A stretch of 64,000 nucleotides of DNA from Certhia americana (lineage: Eukaryota; Chordata; Aves; Passeriformes; Certhiidae). The notes below the pieces were generated by a model. It was not told where the DNA came from and did not search any database. It was given only the letters and a program-made list of their open reading frames with translations. The translations under genes and the position numbers were made by a program. The stretch is taken from positions 48,190,509-48,254,508 of the forward strand of contig CM031879.1 in assembly GCA_018697195.1 (NCBI GenBank). The letters are read 5' to 3'. Shown piece by piece: positions 1-13,900 of this stretch. How positions within the stretch are numbered: the first letter of the stretch is position 1; every line of letters begins with the position of its first letter.

Positions 1-285
1 GGGGCCCAAAAAAATCGCGCCAGACATTCCTGCGGCGAGGGGTCTCGGGGTGGTGAGGTTGAAGTTTTGCCCACTTAAAGGGTGCCGGGCGGCACGTGGT
101 CCGCGCCACTCCCCCCGGGCCCCTGATTGGCTTGGGGGCCCTTCCGCCCGCGTCTGTCGGGGGGCTTCTGGAGCTGCTGATTGGCGGGGCTCTCAGCTAG
201 GGCAGCCTATCGCGTCCGGCGGGAACGGGGCGCGTGACCCGCGGTGGCACGAGGGCGGCCGCGATACATCGAAGCTGAGGAGGGG
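1..285. promoter_or_regulatory. CpG-rich, CCAAT-containing region, possible TOM1 promoter or intron 1 start
   Basis: This stretch is GC- and CpG-rich. It has two inverted CCAAT boxes (ATTGG at 126-130 and 180-184, 54 bp apart) and a CACGTG E-box at 93-98. Together these look like a TATA-less housekeeping promoter. Its position upstream of TOM1 exon 2 on the same strand suggests the TOM1 promoter or the start of intron 1. I could not find the first TOM1 coding exon here, so the transcription start may lie just left of the window. The role is inferred; only the motifs and composition are seen. Confidence 0.45.
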
Positions 286-1296
286 GACCAGTGAGGGCTG
301 TGGGGACAGTGAGGGCTGAGGGGACAGTGAGGCTGCGGTGACAGTGAGGGCTGTGGGGACGCTGAGGGCTGAAGGGGACAGTGAGGGCTGTTGGGGACAG
401 TGCAGGGCTGAGGGACAGTGAGCGGCTGCGGGGGACAGTGAGGGCTGAGGGATAGTGGGAGGCTGTGTCGGGGTGGGAACAGTCGAGGGCTGTGGTGGAC
501 AGTGAGGTTTTTGTGGGCCAGCGAGGGCTGAGGGATAGCGAGGGTTGAGGGGACAGCGAGGGCTGCGTGGACATCCTAGGCTGTGGGGACAGGCGAGGGC
601 TGTGGACCAGTGAGGGCTGCGGGGACAGTGAGGGGCTGCGGGGATAGTATGAGGGGCGAGGGAGCAGCGCGATGCGCTGTTGGGGACAGCGAGGGCTGTG
701 GGGACAGCGAGGGCTGTGGGACAGTGGGCCTGCGGGGACAGTGATGGGCTGCGGGATAGTGATGGCTGAGGCGACACTTGAGGTGGCTGTGGGAGCATCT
801 GAAGGGCTGTGGGGACAGGAGGCTGAGAGGAGGGGGACAGATGTAGCGGCTCGCTGGGGACGGTGAGGGCTGTAGGAGGGGGACAGTGAGGGCTGCGGGG
901 GACAAGTGAGGATCTGCGGGGACAGTGAGGCTGCGGGACAGTTGAGGGCCTGACATGGGGACAGCCAGGGCTTGGAGGATCAGTGAGGGCTGCATAGGAC
1001 AGTGAGGGCTGAGGGGACAGTGCGGGCTGCGGGGACAGGTGAGCGGCTGTGGTGGACAGCGAGGGCTGTGGGGATAGTGAGGGCTGAGGGGACAGTGAGG
1101 CTGAGAGGGACAGTGAGGTGCTGACAGGGACAGTGACAGGGCTGTGGGGACAGTGAGGGCTGTGGGGTCAGTGAGGGCTGTGGGGTCAGTGAGGGCTGTG
1201 GGGACAGTGAGGGCTGAGGGGACAGTGAGGGCTGTGGGGACAGTGAGGGCTGTGGGGACAGTGAGGGCTGTGGGACAGGGTCAGCGAGGGCAGCAG
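280..1296. repeat. G-rich 18-bp minisatellite
   Basis: About 1 kb of tandem repeats with the unit GGGGACAGTGAGGGCTGT (18 bp, six codons, so frames through it read as six-residue repeats). Copies from about 1144 to 1276 are nearly perfect. From about 290 to 1140 the units vary in length by one to several bases and carry scattered substitutions. The + strand is strongly G-rich with runs of three or four G per unit, so G-quadruplex formation is plausible. Open frames across it on either strand are low-complexity artefacts. Confidence 0.93.
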
Positions 1297-1299
1297 GGA

Positions 1300-4200
1300 T
1301 GTCAGAGACCCAGCAGCCTCAGGCTGGGCCGGCCCTGAGAGCACAGGGCTGGCCCAGTTGGACCAGTGTCCCCTATCCAAAGGACTCACACTCTGGGCAG
1401 CTGGGGGTGTTTACCCGGCCTGAGCTGAAGGACAAGTGGTGCCTGGCAGGGCCATGCCCTGGCTCCTGCAGCACAAGCTGGCTCACGGCATGGAGCACCA
1501 GCTCTAGCAATGAACACAGCACCCACCCTGTGACCCAGACAAGCCCATGGGCATGTGGTGTCCCACAGTCCCTGTGCTCAGGGCAGCCTGGGGAGCATGG
1601 GAGAAGGATGTGGCCTGAGAAAGTGAAGCAGAAATGCTGCAGTTAAAGAGAAGATGACCATCAACAGCCACACTGGTCTCAGAACAGGGATGTGGTTCTT
1701 AAAATGCTTAGAATGAAGACTCTCTGTTCCTATATTGTGGTGCCTAAGGGCTTTGAAGTTGTGCTTGAAGGCTGATGCCCATTTAAACTCTCCACTTGTA
1801 AGTTTATGCACTTGCTCATTCTTGCTGTTCATTGCTTGTCAAACCTTTGCTCTTTGCTGTGAATATCCAGTCCTACATTCTGTCTTTTTGGTGTCCTTGC
1901 GTAGCTGCATATGAGGCTGTGCCTAGGGTGGGAAGGAGAGCAAGCAGCTGCTTTAAGTAATGCTTTTAATTATAATGTTTTATAAGCTACCCTAACACTG
2001 TCCCAAAGTGTGCCAGGGGCATTGTGATGTGCCACTCTGGTGTTGGGACAGGTAGGTGAGATGCATTGCAGCCAGGTGGTGGAAGGATCATCAGGGAAGA
2101 CTTTGTATTATCAAAATCCTCCAGATGATCTTCGACGTACCCCCAGAAGAGCATCACATGTTTCATCACACATTCCAGGAGAAGCCATCTCCTGTCTTTC
2201 CGGAATGAATGAATGCTCTTTGTTCCCTCAGTGAGTGTATCAGATATGTCCTTGTGTTTGAGTAAAGGTTGCCTCACAGATCTTCTGGTCAGTTTAATAA
2301 CCAGATTGTAAGTGGGTTATACCTCTAGGCTTTGTTTCAATTAAGTAAGGAATTCCCAAGCAACAAACCAACAGAAAAGAAGAGGGAAAAAGAAAAAGTA
2401 TTTCAAAAGTATGGTCAGAGAGGAGTTGAGAAGCAGAGGTGTGATACTAGGGAGATCTTACTCACTGGGGTTGATTTGGGTTATGGGAATCCAAAGAGTT
2501 AGAGGAATTACAGCATATGAGAAAGGAACTCTGTGGAGGACTTGAAAGGGCTGGTGATTGAAAACATGAATATTTTCTCCTTTTGAACACTGCCTATCAA
2601 CATCCTGGGGACATGGACAAATGCTGTCTTCCCTGCTTAATTTGGGACACAAGCATGACTTCCCCAAACTCGTTTGGTAGGTCTGTGGCAGCTGCTTGTC
2701 CAACCTGTGAGCCTGATCACCAAACCTGCACAGTGCTGCTGCCCTGGACTGTCTGCAGAAAGATAATGCTGCATCCCTGTAATTTTTTTTGGCAAAGTCA
2801 TGTATGCTTGATATAGCTTATGAAGTCTAAAATAACTTTAGATTAAGGCTAAGGAATTAAAAAAAAATCCTCCATGGCGCACTGCAGCAACGTTCTCAAA
2901 TTTCTTCATTAATGTTAATCTAGTAAAACCCATTTATTTTGCTGACTAGGAAAGCAATGCTCAGATAATCTCAGTGATCTGTCACAGAATGAGTCAGTTG
3001 CAGAGGAGTAGGTTTTCTAGTTTCTTACTCACAGTTCTGAGATTTAGTCACAAAAGTTGCCTCTGTTCTGTTTTTGCACTGTGATATCTCTTCCAAAGTA
3101 AGAGGAATACAGACTTACTTGCTTGCTTGGGGTTTTTGGTGTTTGTTTCTGTTGTGTGGTGTGGGTCTTTCTAAATACCAGTGGGAAAATTTCCAAAGAG
3201 TGATAAGGCATCATAGTTCAGATTTCCCCCTTGAAAGGGAAATCCACTATTCCTCCATCTAGGAGCTAAGAGAAGCTTTTTTCCATTTTCCAAATGGAAA
3301 ATCTAACTTCAAGGAGGCGAATTCGCTCTTGAGTGAGAGGATAGAGAAGAAACAACCAATGCTCTCTCCTCACCCTGGAAGTCTAAAATAACTAGTAATT
3401 AGAGCGATACCAAAAAGGACAGAGGCAGGTTATTTCAGTGAGTGAGGGCAGGCAAGGAATAGAAGTAACGGTGTAGCACAGAGATGACACAGATTTTTTT
3501 ATGGTTGGGGGTTATTTTAAGCATGAAGAACAGGAAAAGTTGAAACTGTAAAAAGGGACCAAGTAAGAAAGGCTTCTGGGTGAGGAAGAGAGGCAGATGC
3601 AAAACAATATGCCAGAAAAATCCCCACAGCCTTTTGGATCCTACCTAGCAGGTCTTCCTGCACCCTCTGTGGGTCCCTGCAAGGTTGTGCTTCTCAAAAA
3701 GACATTGCCTTGTCTTCTGTCCCTGCTCTGTCTGGAGGAAAAGGGGCAAAGGCAGCAGTTGAAGAGTCACTTGATCCCTGAGAATTTGAGCTGATTCACA
3801 GGAAAGGAGCAGGAGTTCAGTGACACAAATACCCACTCTGTCAATACCACCACTCTGTCAGTGCAGTCTGTGTCCATCACCATCCTTGAATTAGGTTTGG
3901 AGCTGTATTTCTGGTCTCTCTAGAATGCACGTTGTCCTCTCAGGCTTTGGGGGAAGGATGCAGCTAAACGGTGAAGTCCTAACAAAGCTGGTGCTGAAGT
4001 TCCCTCGAGGGAAGTAAAAGCATGAGGCTTGTATAGGATGCTGATTTGGGCCTCTGAGTTTGTGAACTGAAGGGAAGTTGGGAGAAGGGACATCTTGCAT
4101 TGTTTTTCTGCTGAACCTACGCTGTCTCATGCAATGAACTGCCGGTGCCCTCAAACACCTGTTGAAACGGGTGAGAAGGTGTTTGATGCTTTGCTGAGGA

Positions 4201-7200
4201 ACTTAGAGCCAGCAAGAAGCACTGCAGAGAGCACTGTTTGATGGCTTCACTTGGAGGAGGGGCAGGGCATATCATGGGCAAAGGATTTCTGAGCAGCATC
4301 TGGCTGGTTATGGGTGCTTCATGTCTGGAATGGGGAGCAAAGGGGACAGGAGCCTGCACAGTACGTTCTGTCCCTGGCTCCTGTCCCTCCACTCTACTGA
4401 CTGCTGTGCTGCTGCAGGGACAGCTGAGTGGGATCCCCAGCCCCACAGTGCGCTCTCCCCTGCCACCAGGGCAGAGACAATAACCTGGAAAAGAAGCAAA
4501 GTTGTGAAATGTGCTCATAGCACAAAGCAATGTACAGCTCCTTTGTGCCAGTTATGGCAAGTGTTCGGAGTTCTTCATTATCTGCTGGTTCCAAATAACT
4601 TTTATCACCAGTCAGCAGGAGCACATCCAATGGCATGCAGGAAAAGGGCTGATGCTCTGGTTCAACCCGTGCCACAGTCCTGAGCGGTTCTGGGTCGATC
4701 TGAGCAATTTGTGAGGCAGCAGACTGGAGTCAGGCAAACCCCAATGCTGTCACACCCGGGGAGCCGGACTGGCTGCCAAAACAATGTGGCTTTGGAGCAG
4801 CCCCATGAAGGGCCTCCTGTATATTCAGCAGCCTGGGGCTTGGAGGGCATTCACAGGCTCACGATAACCTCTGCCAGGGGAATTCTCTGCAGCAGGTCAG
4901 GCTCAGCTGGTAACACAAAGAAGTAGATGTTGCCTGATGAATCCCATCAGGCAGAGTGCTGGGCGTGTGGCAGTGCCCTGCCTCCTGTGCTTGCTCTTTT
5001 TAGGGACTTGTCGCTGTCCCCAGCCATCCCAGGCTCAGATTTCGTGCAGAGCAGACAGCTCATGTGCTAATTACAGCTCATGAAATGGGGCCAGCCACCC
5101 TGATCCTTCATGTGACTAATTAGACTTTGTTTCCTTCTCTTCTGCAGGCTTTATGAAAGGGCAAAGTTCAGGATTTTGGACAAAACTCCATATCTTACAA
5201 GGCTTGGGCAGTCCCTTACAGCTTGGAAGAGAGCAAGAGAATTAGAAGGGCATTAGCTCCAATTCTCAATGCCAGCTAGGCCAGGCCTTAATTTGTACTG
5301 GGTAAATTCAAGCATTTTGTCCTTGGAATTGCCTCAGGGTCACATTCCTGTTTTCCATATGCTGTAATTCTGCTCTTCCAGCTTTTCTTTTTATGACTCT
5401 GTGTTGTGTTTATGGCAGGTTTGCTGCTTTCCTGCAGCTCTCCCTTGATGAGTGTATGAACTGGGCTCACAGTAGCAGGATGACCACCTTATTGTGGATT
5501 AACAGGGGCAGGGTGTGTCACTTCTGAGGAAGGCCAGTTTTCCCCTAAATAGCCAGCCAGGTGAAGGAGCACGCATGGTTTATTTACATTCCTTTCTGAA
5601 AAGCAAACCTGCTGCTCGACCTTGGCAGGATTGGTGCATATGGAGGGAAAGGGTGGTGGGGAGCAGGTTACAGCGTGCCACCAGACATTGGGAAGCAAGG
5701 AAAGGGTGTTTGCAGATTAAGTTCATGTTTGTGTACAATGCAAAGGAAAGTTGAACAGCAAGGATTGATGGTTAAACACAGGTTTTATTTTGTCCTTTGT
5801 TCCTTCTGTAGCTCAGCGCTTTCAAGCAGGCTCAGCCCTGTTCCTAAGTTGTGGATTTTTCCTTCCATGTGCAGTGAGAAGAGTGGATGTAGGCTTCCCT
5901 TTCATCAGAGCAACCCCTGTGTGGTGGATTTCTGTGATTCATTGCCAGTGGCAGCAAGCAGTGCAGGGAAACTTCTGGCTTGTTCAAGCCACGATGTGTC
6001 ATGAGCAGGGGATCCCAGAGGAGAATGCAAGGGAGGGGGGCCTTGTGACCATATAAGTCAAACCCATCAGACTGACCTGAGCTGCTACTTGCCTGCCAGC
6101 AAGGCTGGTGTCCCAGGGCAGGAGGAAAGCTGGAGCTCTGACATTGTACTGAGTCCTGATCCTAAAGGATCCCAATGGAAAATATTTTCCCTCATGTGTT
6201 ACCACAGCTTCCCCCATTGACTGGTACATGCCCTGGTGCACCAGACACACCTGTTGCCCTGGATGTATTGTCCACCACATCACCCAGTGCAATCCTTCCT
6301 CCTGTGCCTCGATGAGGAAGCTTGGATCTGCCAGGGATCAGGATCCCTATGTAAAGTTAATACTCAAAATAACAAAAGTTTACCTAAGTCAGGGAGCCTT
6401 AAGGTTATTCCAGTAATAGCCAGACCTTTAGAAAGGTGGAAGAGCATCAAGAACATTCTGCCACTCTCCTTCCCTGTCTGCCCTCTTCCATCTGGCTGTG
6501 GCCACAATGTCATCAGCATAATCACTGTGTAATCAATGTATCCTGTAGCCGACAGAAAAGGTGGTGGCTGGCTTGTGATAAGATGCAGATAGCTTCACAC
6601 TGTGGTGTGCAATCTGTGGGAGGGACACATGTATAAGAGGCTGCATTGCACAGTGGTGTGAACAGCTCTGTGCCCGACCCTTAACAGGACATAATGGATG
6701 TGCTTACCCAGGCAGGAGTTTAAAAATCTTCTTCCTGTGTTATGGTCTTATCCCATTACTGCGTGAACGGGCATTTAATTTCATTCCCACACAGGGATCA
6801 TTAGCTGCTGGGTCAAAAGCAGAAAAAGGCAGCTCTGCAGAGGAATTACCTCTCAAAAGGGGTAGAGGACCACAGCAGCAAGGGACAGCCCCAGATTTTG
6901 CAGGGACAGCAGTTTTGAAAATGCCGGCACTTCTGTAGAGTACCTTGCTGGGACTGAGCTCTCCTGAAGAGCACCTGGTAAGTGCAAAACCGGTCTGGCC
7001 AGTTTTAATTCTCTTTCCCCAGTGCTAAGGCAAGTGTTTTGTAGGATGAGAGAGCTGGAAAGGATGGTTCCTGTCCTCTGGTTGCCATTTGCTGCATCTC
7101 TGTATTTCCCTGTGGTCTCGGGAGTGCCTGCATCCTGCCGGCCCCACTGGCAGTTCTCTTCCCCCAGATACTGGTGGTGTCCCTGAAGGCATCAGTCAAT

Positions 7201-7936
7201 CACTAGGACTGAGACATGGATGATTACAGGGTGGAGACACTGGTGCTCCCAGTAATAGCTGCTCATTTCCCAAATCTCTGCCTTGAATAAATAACATCAA
7301 GGCTGACTGAGGAATTCCTAATTAAAGGGGACACAATCAAAGCTGGGACAAAATTGCTTCCACTTCGGCCTGCAGTTTGCTTCTGCCCACATTCCCTAGA
7401 GGCCAGAAGTTCAAGGGAAAGGTGTAAATGTCAAATAAGAGAAACCCTGCTTTGGTTTGCTTGTTTGTTTTTGTAGAGCTGGTGTACCAAAAAAAAAAGG
7501 GAGGTTGATTCTTTTGTCTCCTTATGTGGTACAAACCAAGAACTGGTGCGATTCATATTACATCCATATCAGTGTGAGCGCTTCAAACTCACGGTTTCTG
7601 GCCTTGCAGTTACAAAGCAAAGAAGCCTCTTTTTCCCCTTCAGCTGTGGAGCTGAAGTCATGGTGAGCCCCTTCCCTTCGTGTGCAGGACATCAGAGGTC
7701 ACACATAGTGTGTTTGTGTGTCAGTAGCACTGGTGACATGGACACCCACCAGTGTGGTCTGCCATGGTGATACCTAGTGAGGAACACTTGGTGACCCGGA
7801 ATTTGCGTATGGATTTGCCTCCTTGCATGTTGTAGTGGCAGCCAGGGAGAAGCAGGCTGGGATCTGGGGTCTTGTGAGAGCTTAACTTAGGAGTGCCTGT
7901 GCTGTTCTTAACCTTGTCTTGGTTTCTTTTCTCCAG
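1300..7936. other. Non-coding stretch, probably TOM1 intron 1
   Basis: No exon of a recognised gene was found in these 6.6 kb on either strand; open frames are short and show no family resemblance. I searched by eye for a TOM1 first coding exon (short, start codon followed by an acidic and hydrophobic N-terminus) and did not see it. The stretch ends at the acceptor of TOM1 exon 2. It is most simply read as intron 1, or as intron plus 5' flank if the true exon 1 lies in sequence lost around the minisatellite. Confidence 0.5.
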
Positions 7937-10900
7937 AGAGAGCTACTGATGGGTCCCTGCGGAGTGAGGACTGGGCTCTCAACATGGAGATCTGTGACAT
8001 CATTAACGAGACTGAAGAGGGGTAAGGGAGCTGGCAAGGGCCCATATCCAGGTCCCTGCATTCTCTGTAACACCACATTCCTAGGCTGCAGAGGTAGCAT
8101 GCGCTGGTGGAGGTAATAAACTAGGCTTCCCAGTAGTCCCTGAGACAAGGCTCTGCTAGGAGACCTAGAGACATAGCAAAGCTGTCAAAGCACTTATTAG
8201 ATTCTTCTCTATAATTTTGGTGAGCACTAGAAGCCATTCAAACAGGCCTTTAGGGTCCCCAGACAACTCTCTGTTCAAGCCAGGCTGCCTCCCATCTCTA
8301 GAAGGCATATTTGCATTTCTTCCACTTTGATTTATTCCCCCTTTATGCCCTCTTTTTCTCCTCTGGGAATGTAAAAACATAAAGACTGGTGACTGACAAT
8401 AGGGGAAAATCTCAGGTTGCTATTCAGTCCTCTCACTCTGCCAGTCTTTCTTGGGTTTCTTCTCAGGTATTTTCATGTACAGTCACTCAAACACACACAA
8501 AGTGGGTGGGGGAGCTCTTTTCTCCTTCTCCCTGCAGGGAGATGTTAATCAATCTGCCAGACTTGTTAACTCAGGAGCTGGGGATTTGCCAGTGAATTCA
8601 AGGGAGAATGCTCCTTCTCACAGTGGAGATGTCAAGAGCAGCGTGTAAGAAAGAAGGTGCTACATGGAATAAAACATGTAGGTTTCACTCCTGCTGTCCT
8701 ACCCCACGGTGATGTTGACAGAGGATTAGCAAGCCCAGTTTTCAACTTCACAGTTTTGTGGAAACAAAGTCAAATATGTCTACTTACAGATCAGTTGCCA
8801 TTCCTTTTCCACTATCCCCATGGTGCAAATACACCTGTCTGTGTCCACAGTTCTCAGGCCTGAGCTGTGGCCACTTCTTTCAGGTCTGGACACCTGAAAA
8901 TGTAGCTGGACAGGCTCTCCCATTGCCCTGCTAATGCCCATTCATTGACACCAGGCTGCCCCACAGGCCAATACACTTCTGCCCTCCTTCCTGCCTCAGT
9001 GTGTCCACCCCACTTTTCTCCTCCAGCACTGCTGCTCTTCCAGCTCAGCTCCTCTTACAGCGCTCTGCAAGAGCATGTTGGTTCATTTGTGCCCTCTTAA
9101 GACCATGGTGTTTCTCCCCTCTGAGAACAGTTACTGAGGCTCTGCTATGCTGTTGCTCTCTTATCACCTGCAGTATAGGCAAGATTTTGCCACTGCAACT
9201 CCCATGCAGCTTTTGAACCTCCTTCTCTCCAGGGAAATGTTTAACAGCTTCTCTTTGAGTAACACAGGAATTACCACAGCTTGGTCTCTCCTTCCTCTTT
9301 CTAGCCCATGCCAAGCTTTTCTGTGATCTCCTCTTCAGTCTCTCTGCCATGGGATTTTGCTCTACCTCCCAGGAGTATGCTTCTATCATTGTTTTTACTC
9401 TGTTTTCTGTTGTGTCCTGAGCACCTTGAGCTGTTGTAGACATCAGCACAGAGACCTCTAATTTCAGTAATAGCGGTCAGGGACATGGTTTAATCGTGGG
9501 CTTTGCAGTGTTAGGTTTATGGTTGACCTTAAAAGATCTTTTCCAACCTAAATGGTTCTGTGATCAGCCAACCCCACTTGTCTTGCAGAACCACAAGGAA
9601 AAGCTGCTTTACCAGTCACTGCTTCAAGCCATCCTGAAAGCATAGTGAGGAGGGACACCTGCTGAGTATGAGGCATCCAGAACCTGTGGCTGTTCTGCTT
9701 TGCCTCAATCTTTTGATGATCTTTCTTCATCTCATTTCTCCTTCAGGCCCAAAGATGCCTTCCGAGCTATTAAGAAGAGAATTGTAGGGAATAAGAACTT
9801 CCATGAAGTTATGCTGGCTTTGACGGTGAGCAGTCAGGGCTCTTTCTCTGCTCTGTGATACCCTGTGGTAAAGCTGAGTGCTGAACACAAGTTGAGCACA
9901 CATGCTGTACAGACACGTGTACCTAAAGCCAACAAGCTTTACATGAGGGCAGAGAGAGCTATAGACATTGCTTCATTGCCTTTGAAGGTCCTGGAAACCT
10001 GCGTCAAGAACTGCGGCCATCGCTTCCATGTCCTTGTGTCCAGCCAGGACTTTGTAGAAGGTGTCCTGGTGAGAACAATCCTGCCAAAGAACAATCCTCC
10101 TGCCATAGTGCATGACAAGGTGCTGACCCTCATCCAGGTGAGCCAAGAAGTGTGAGCATCTTCACCAGCCCAGAAAGTGTGTGTCTTTGGTTGTTTGTAC
10201 AGAAGGCTGTTGTACTTGGTGATGGGCTGTACTGTCTCCTTCTCCCCAGTCCTGGGCGGATGCCTTCCGCAGCTCTCCAGACTTGACTGGTGTCGTTGCT
10301 GTCTACGAAGACCTCAGACGGAAGGGTCTGGAGTTCCCCATGACTGATCTGGACATGCTGTCTCCCATCCACACACCACAGAGGGTATGGGAGTATTGCT
10401 GAAAAGACAAACTTTGGGCAGCTGCCGTTCTGGAGCAATGAGGGGATTTCAGGATCTGTCTTGAATTTAGAGGGTTTTTGGGTGGTGAGAAGCTCCAGGA
10501 CAGCCAAGAGCTGTTGAAACCAGATGGGGAGTTGCCATCAATATTTCTCCTCTAGTTGCACTGCCCTCCAAAGTATAAGTGTCTAACATCTCCTTCTCTC
10601 TGTCACTTACCCCACATTTGTCTGTAGACTGTGTATAGCTCCAACTCTCAGTCTGGACAGAACTCACCTGCAGTCAACTCCCCTCAGCAGATGGAGTCCA
10701 TCCTCCACCCTGTCACCCTGCCTCCCGGGAGAGGCACATCCAGCGATGCGCCCATCACACCCACACCAGAGCAGGTGAGTTGGACATAAGTCCCAGGATG
10801 TTGATGACTCTTCCTGTGTTTGAGGCTATTTTACAAACACTGTTCTGGGACTGCAGTACTGGTCCTGCCCTGGCCTCTGTCTTCAAGGAGCTGTTCCTCT

Positions 10901-13900
10901 AAAGTACAGTCCTTTGAGAGCTCCCCAGAGCTCCATTGTGGTTATAGTGACAAACTGGGATACCACAACCATAGAGTGGTTATATTTCCCGAAGACAGGG
11001 CTGCTTGCAGGTAGAGGGAAGTGGGGAGCAGAGACATGATGCCTTCTTATCACCTGTTTTTTTATCTTCCCTCACTGCTTACTTTGTACGAATCAACCCT
11101 GTCTGGCTGTGTGGTTTCCAAAGGCTAGGGCTTCCTCACTTGTTTCCCCATCCTATTTTCTTCTTCCTCACCCTGATTTCACATGACACCATGTTCAGTA
11201 CCAAGCCCCTAGCTGTCAGTATTTTGAAGCTTGTTCCCTTGCAGAACAGAGGATAGAAACTGCTCTAAAGAGGCTCATTAGCAGCTTGTAAACCAGAGGA
11301 CTAAAGCTTCTACTGCACACTTAGCTGAGGCTCTCCTGTTGAATGGGAATTAATTGTTTTCCCCTCTCTTACATCACTTTGGAAATCAAACAATTTAAAT
11401 GGCTACCACATGGGAGCTGATAGCTGAGGAGGGATTTGAATTGTACCAACAGCCTGTGCTGGCTATTAAAAATCAAAGCTAGACTAATGGCCAAAGATCC
11501 CAGGTGAGGGCCTGGCATCTGCTACCAGCAAATGAGTTTGATGGTGAGTAATGGAGGGGTTTCCAGCTGGGATCTCCTGCGTGCTAAAATGAGTGGTGAC
11601 AGAGAACTCGGCAGTGGCTGTTCCCTCCAGCTCTGTGATCAGGCATGCACACGTGGTGCCATTCCCTGCCATTAAGAACTACCTCAGCTATGTCCCCAGC
11701 CTCCCCTGGCAGAGCTGTCACTTCACTTCGCTTTTGCAGATCGGGAAGCTGCGCAGTGAGCTGGAAGTGGTGAACGGGAACACAAAGGTTATGTCGGAGA
11801 TGTTGACGGAGCTGGTGCCATCCCAGGCCGAGCCCTCTGACCTGGAGCTGCTGCAAGTAAGGAACACTGGGCAGGGTGGAGGGGGCTGGCACATGCAGCA
11901 CGTTTTAGCAAATGTGCTGCATCATGACTTGATGGACTGAAACCCAATGCACTGGACAGTTTAGTGTGGGGCTTATAAGGGTGCGAAGAGATAAGGGAGA
12001 CACAAAGAAGGTGGAGTTTCAATGGTGGATGAAAATTACATTACCAAGGCTGGAATTATCTCACATGGAAACTTGTAGTCCCTAAGGGCCTTTCTTTCTG
12101 GGTGATGTGTTACACAAAAAGCATACAATTATTCCATAGAATAATTCTTCAGACTCAATTTACCTCTCACACCAATATTTGTTGCCCATCAATGGTTCCA
12201 GATAGATCCCAGCAGCCTCTGAGGCCAATGTTCCAGTCAGATTTCCAAATTTGTGAGTGCTCATCCAGTGTGACCTTTGTGGTGACTTGCCCTGCTTTGA
12301 ACAGGAGCTGAATCGGACATGCAGAGCCATGCAGCAGCGAGTCCTGGAGCTGATTCCCCGTGTCCTCCATGAGCAACTCACCGAGGAGCTGCTCCTCATC
12401 AATGACAACCTCAATAATGTGTTTCTGCGCCATGAAAGGTACCTCTCTCCTGCCTTCTCTTCCCTGCTTCCACAAGACCTTACAGCCCTTGAAGGCTACC
12501 TATCCGACCCTTTTGATCTGCCCACAAGTATAATACTTGAGATGTATCAGTCTGTATCACCCATCTTTGATTCTCTGTTTTTGCTGACTAATTCCTGTCC
12601 CTTCAAAGCTGCTGTGTAAGTTCCTTATGGAACTGTGTAAGTTCCTGTGGCATAATCCAAAAGAAGGAGGCAACTGCATGGAAAGAGCTGGTTTTCTTGC
12701 TCTGAGGCAGATGGGGACAGAAAGAAATTGCCCAGATGGGCTCAGCACTGCTTTTTTTAATTCTTCCATTTCAATAAACACATCTTTGCTAGTTCATCCC
12801 CAGATGAACTGTAAGGAGAGCTGTTGGTTACAAATAACTGTGGAGATCCTAAGAAGCTTTCTCACACCTCCTCTCAGGAGACATCAAGTCGATGGGTCTT
12901 GCTAGGGTATCTTGAGGGGAAATTGGGCTCTGAGCCATGGCTCCCCTTTCCTAGGGGGTAGGAAAGGGCATATTGTTCCAAGTCTTATAAAAAATCTCTT
13001 GGGTTGTGGTTGACCGAGCCCACACTACTGAAATGCATTCTGTCATCTTTCTTGCAGGTTTGAGCGACTTCGGACAGGACAGCCTGTTAAGGTAACTCAG
13101 AGCAGCAGCCCCTCTGTGCAGCTTGGTTTGCATCCTGCATGTCCAGCATTGTCCTGCTGACTTGGAGTCTGCCCCAGTTAGAAATGGTGGGCTTTGCTGT
13201 CCCAGCCAAGCTGCACCAGAGCACCTGGTGTGTGGGACACCCCATTTTCCACTGCAAACCTTTCCTGCCCTGCCCAAAGAGCAAGAGCAGAGCAGCAGCA
13301 GTTACAGTTATTGAATAATGAGATTCCAACTCCCATATGAGCCTTCTCTGAGCACTACCCTGTCCTCAGAACCAGCATCTACCCTACTTACTGACATCCA
13401 TCAGAGCTGGGGGGGTTGGCTACCAAGGCATATGCTGCCCTGGGACACTGTTCCCAACCAGTTCTCTGATCACTGTCCCTCTTCTCCCTCTTCACAGTTG
13501 ATACCTTTCAATGGGTGCAGAAGGGCTTTCCTCTCCCATGTCAATGAGCTAAGATTGTAGGGTCAGCATGTCCAAGCTTCAGAAACTCTCCACCATCTTT
13601 TTTCTTCTTCCAAAGGCACCAAATGAGGCAGAGAACAGTTTGATTGACCTGGGACCCAGTACCCCTTCATCATTGAAACAGCCTGAAGTCACCAGCAACC
13701 TTTCCTCTCAGCTGGCTGGAATGAGTATGTTGCCATGTGGTTTTCCCCTCAGTCTTTCTCCTGTGCTGCATTGAAAATCCTTCCATGTCCTTGAATCATC
13801 TCCCAAAGTTATTTAGTCAGATTCTAGAGTAACCTAGAGAAATGCCATGTTTTTTCAGCTAATAAACTCACGAAGAGACTTGTATATGCCCCGAGCACTC

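Noticed and set aside
193..995. Ser/Pro-rich minus-strand open frames across the minisatellite
   Set aside because: They are repeat-derived low-complexity translations and shift frame whenever the unit length changes.
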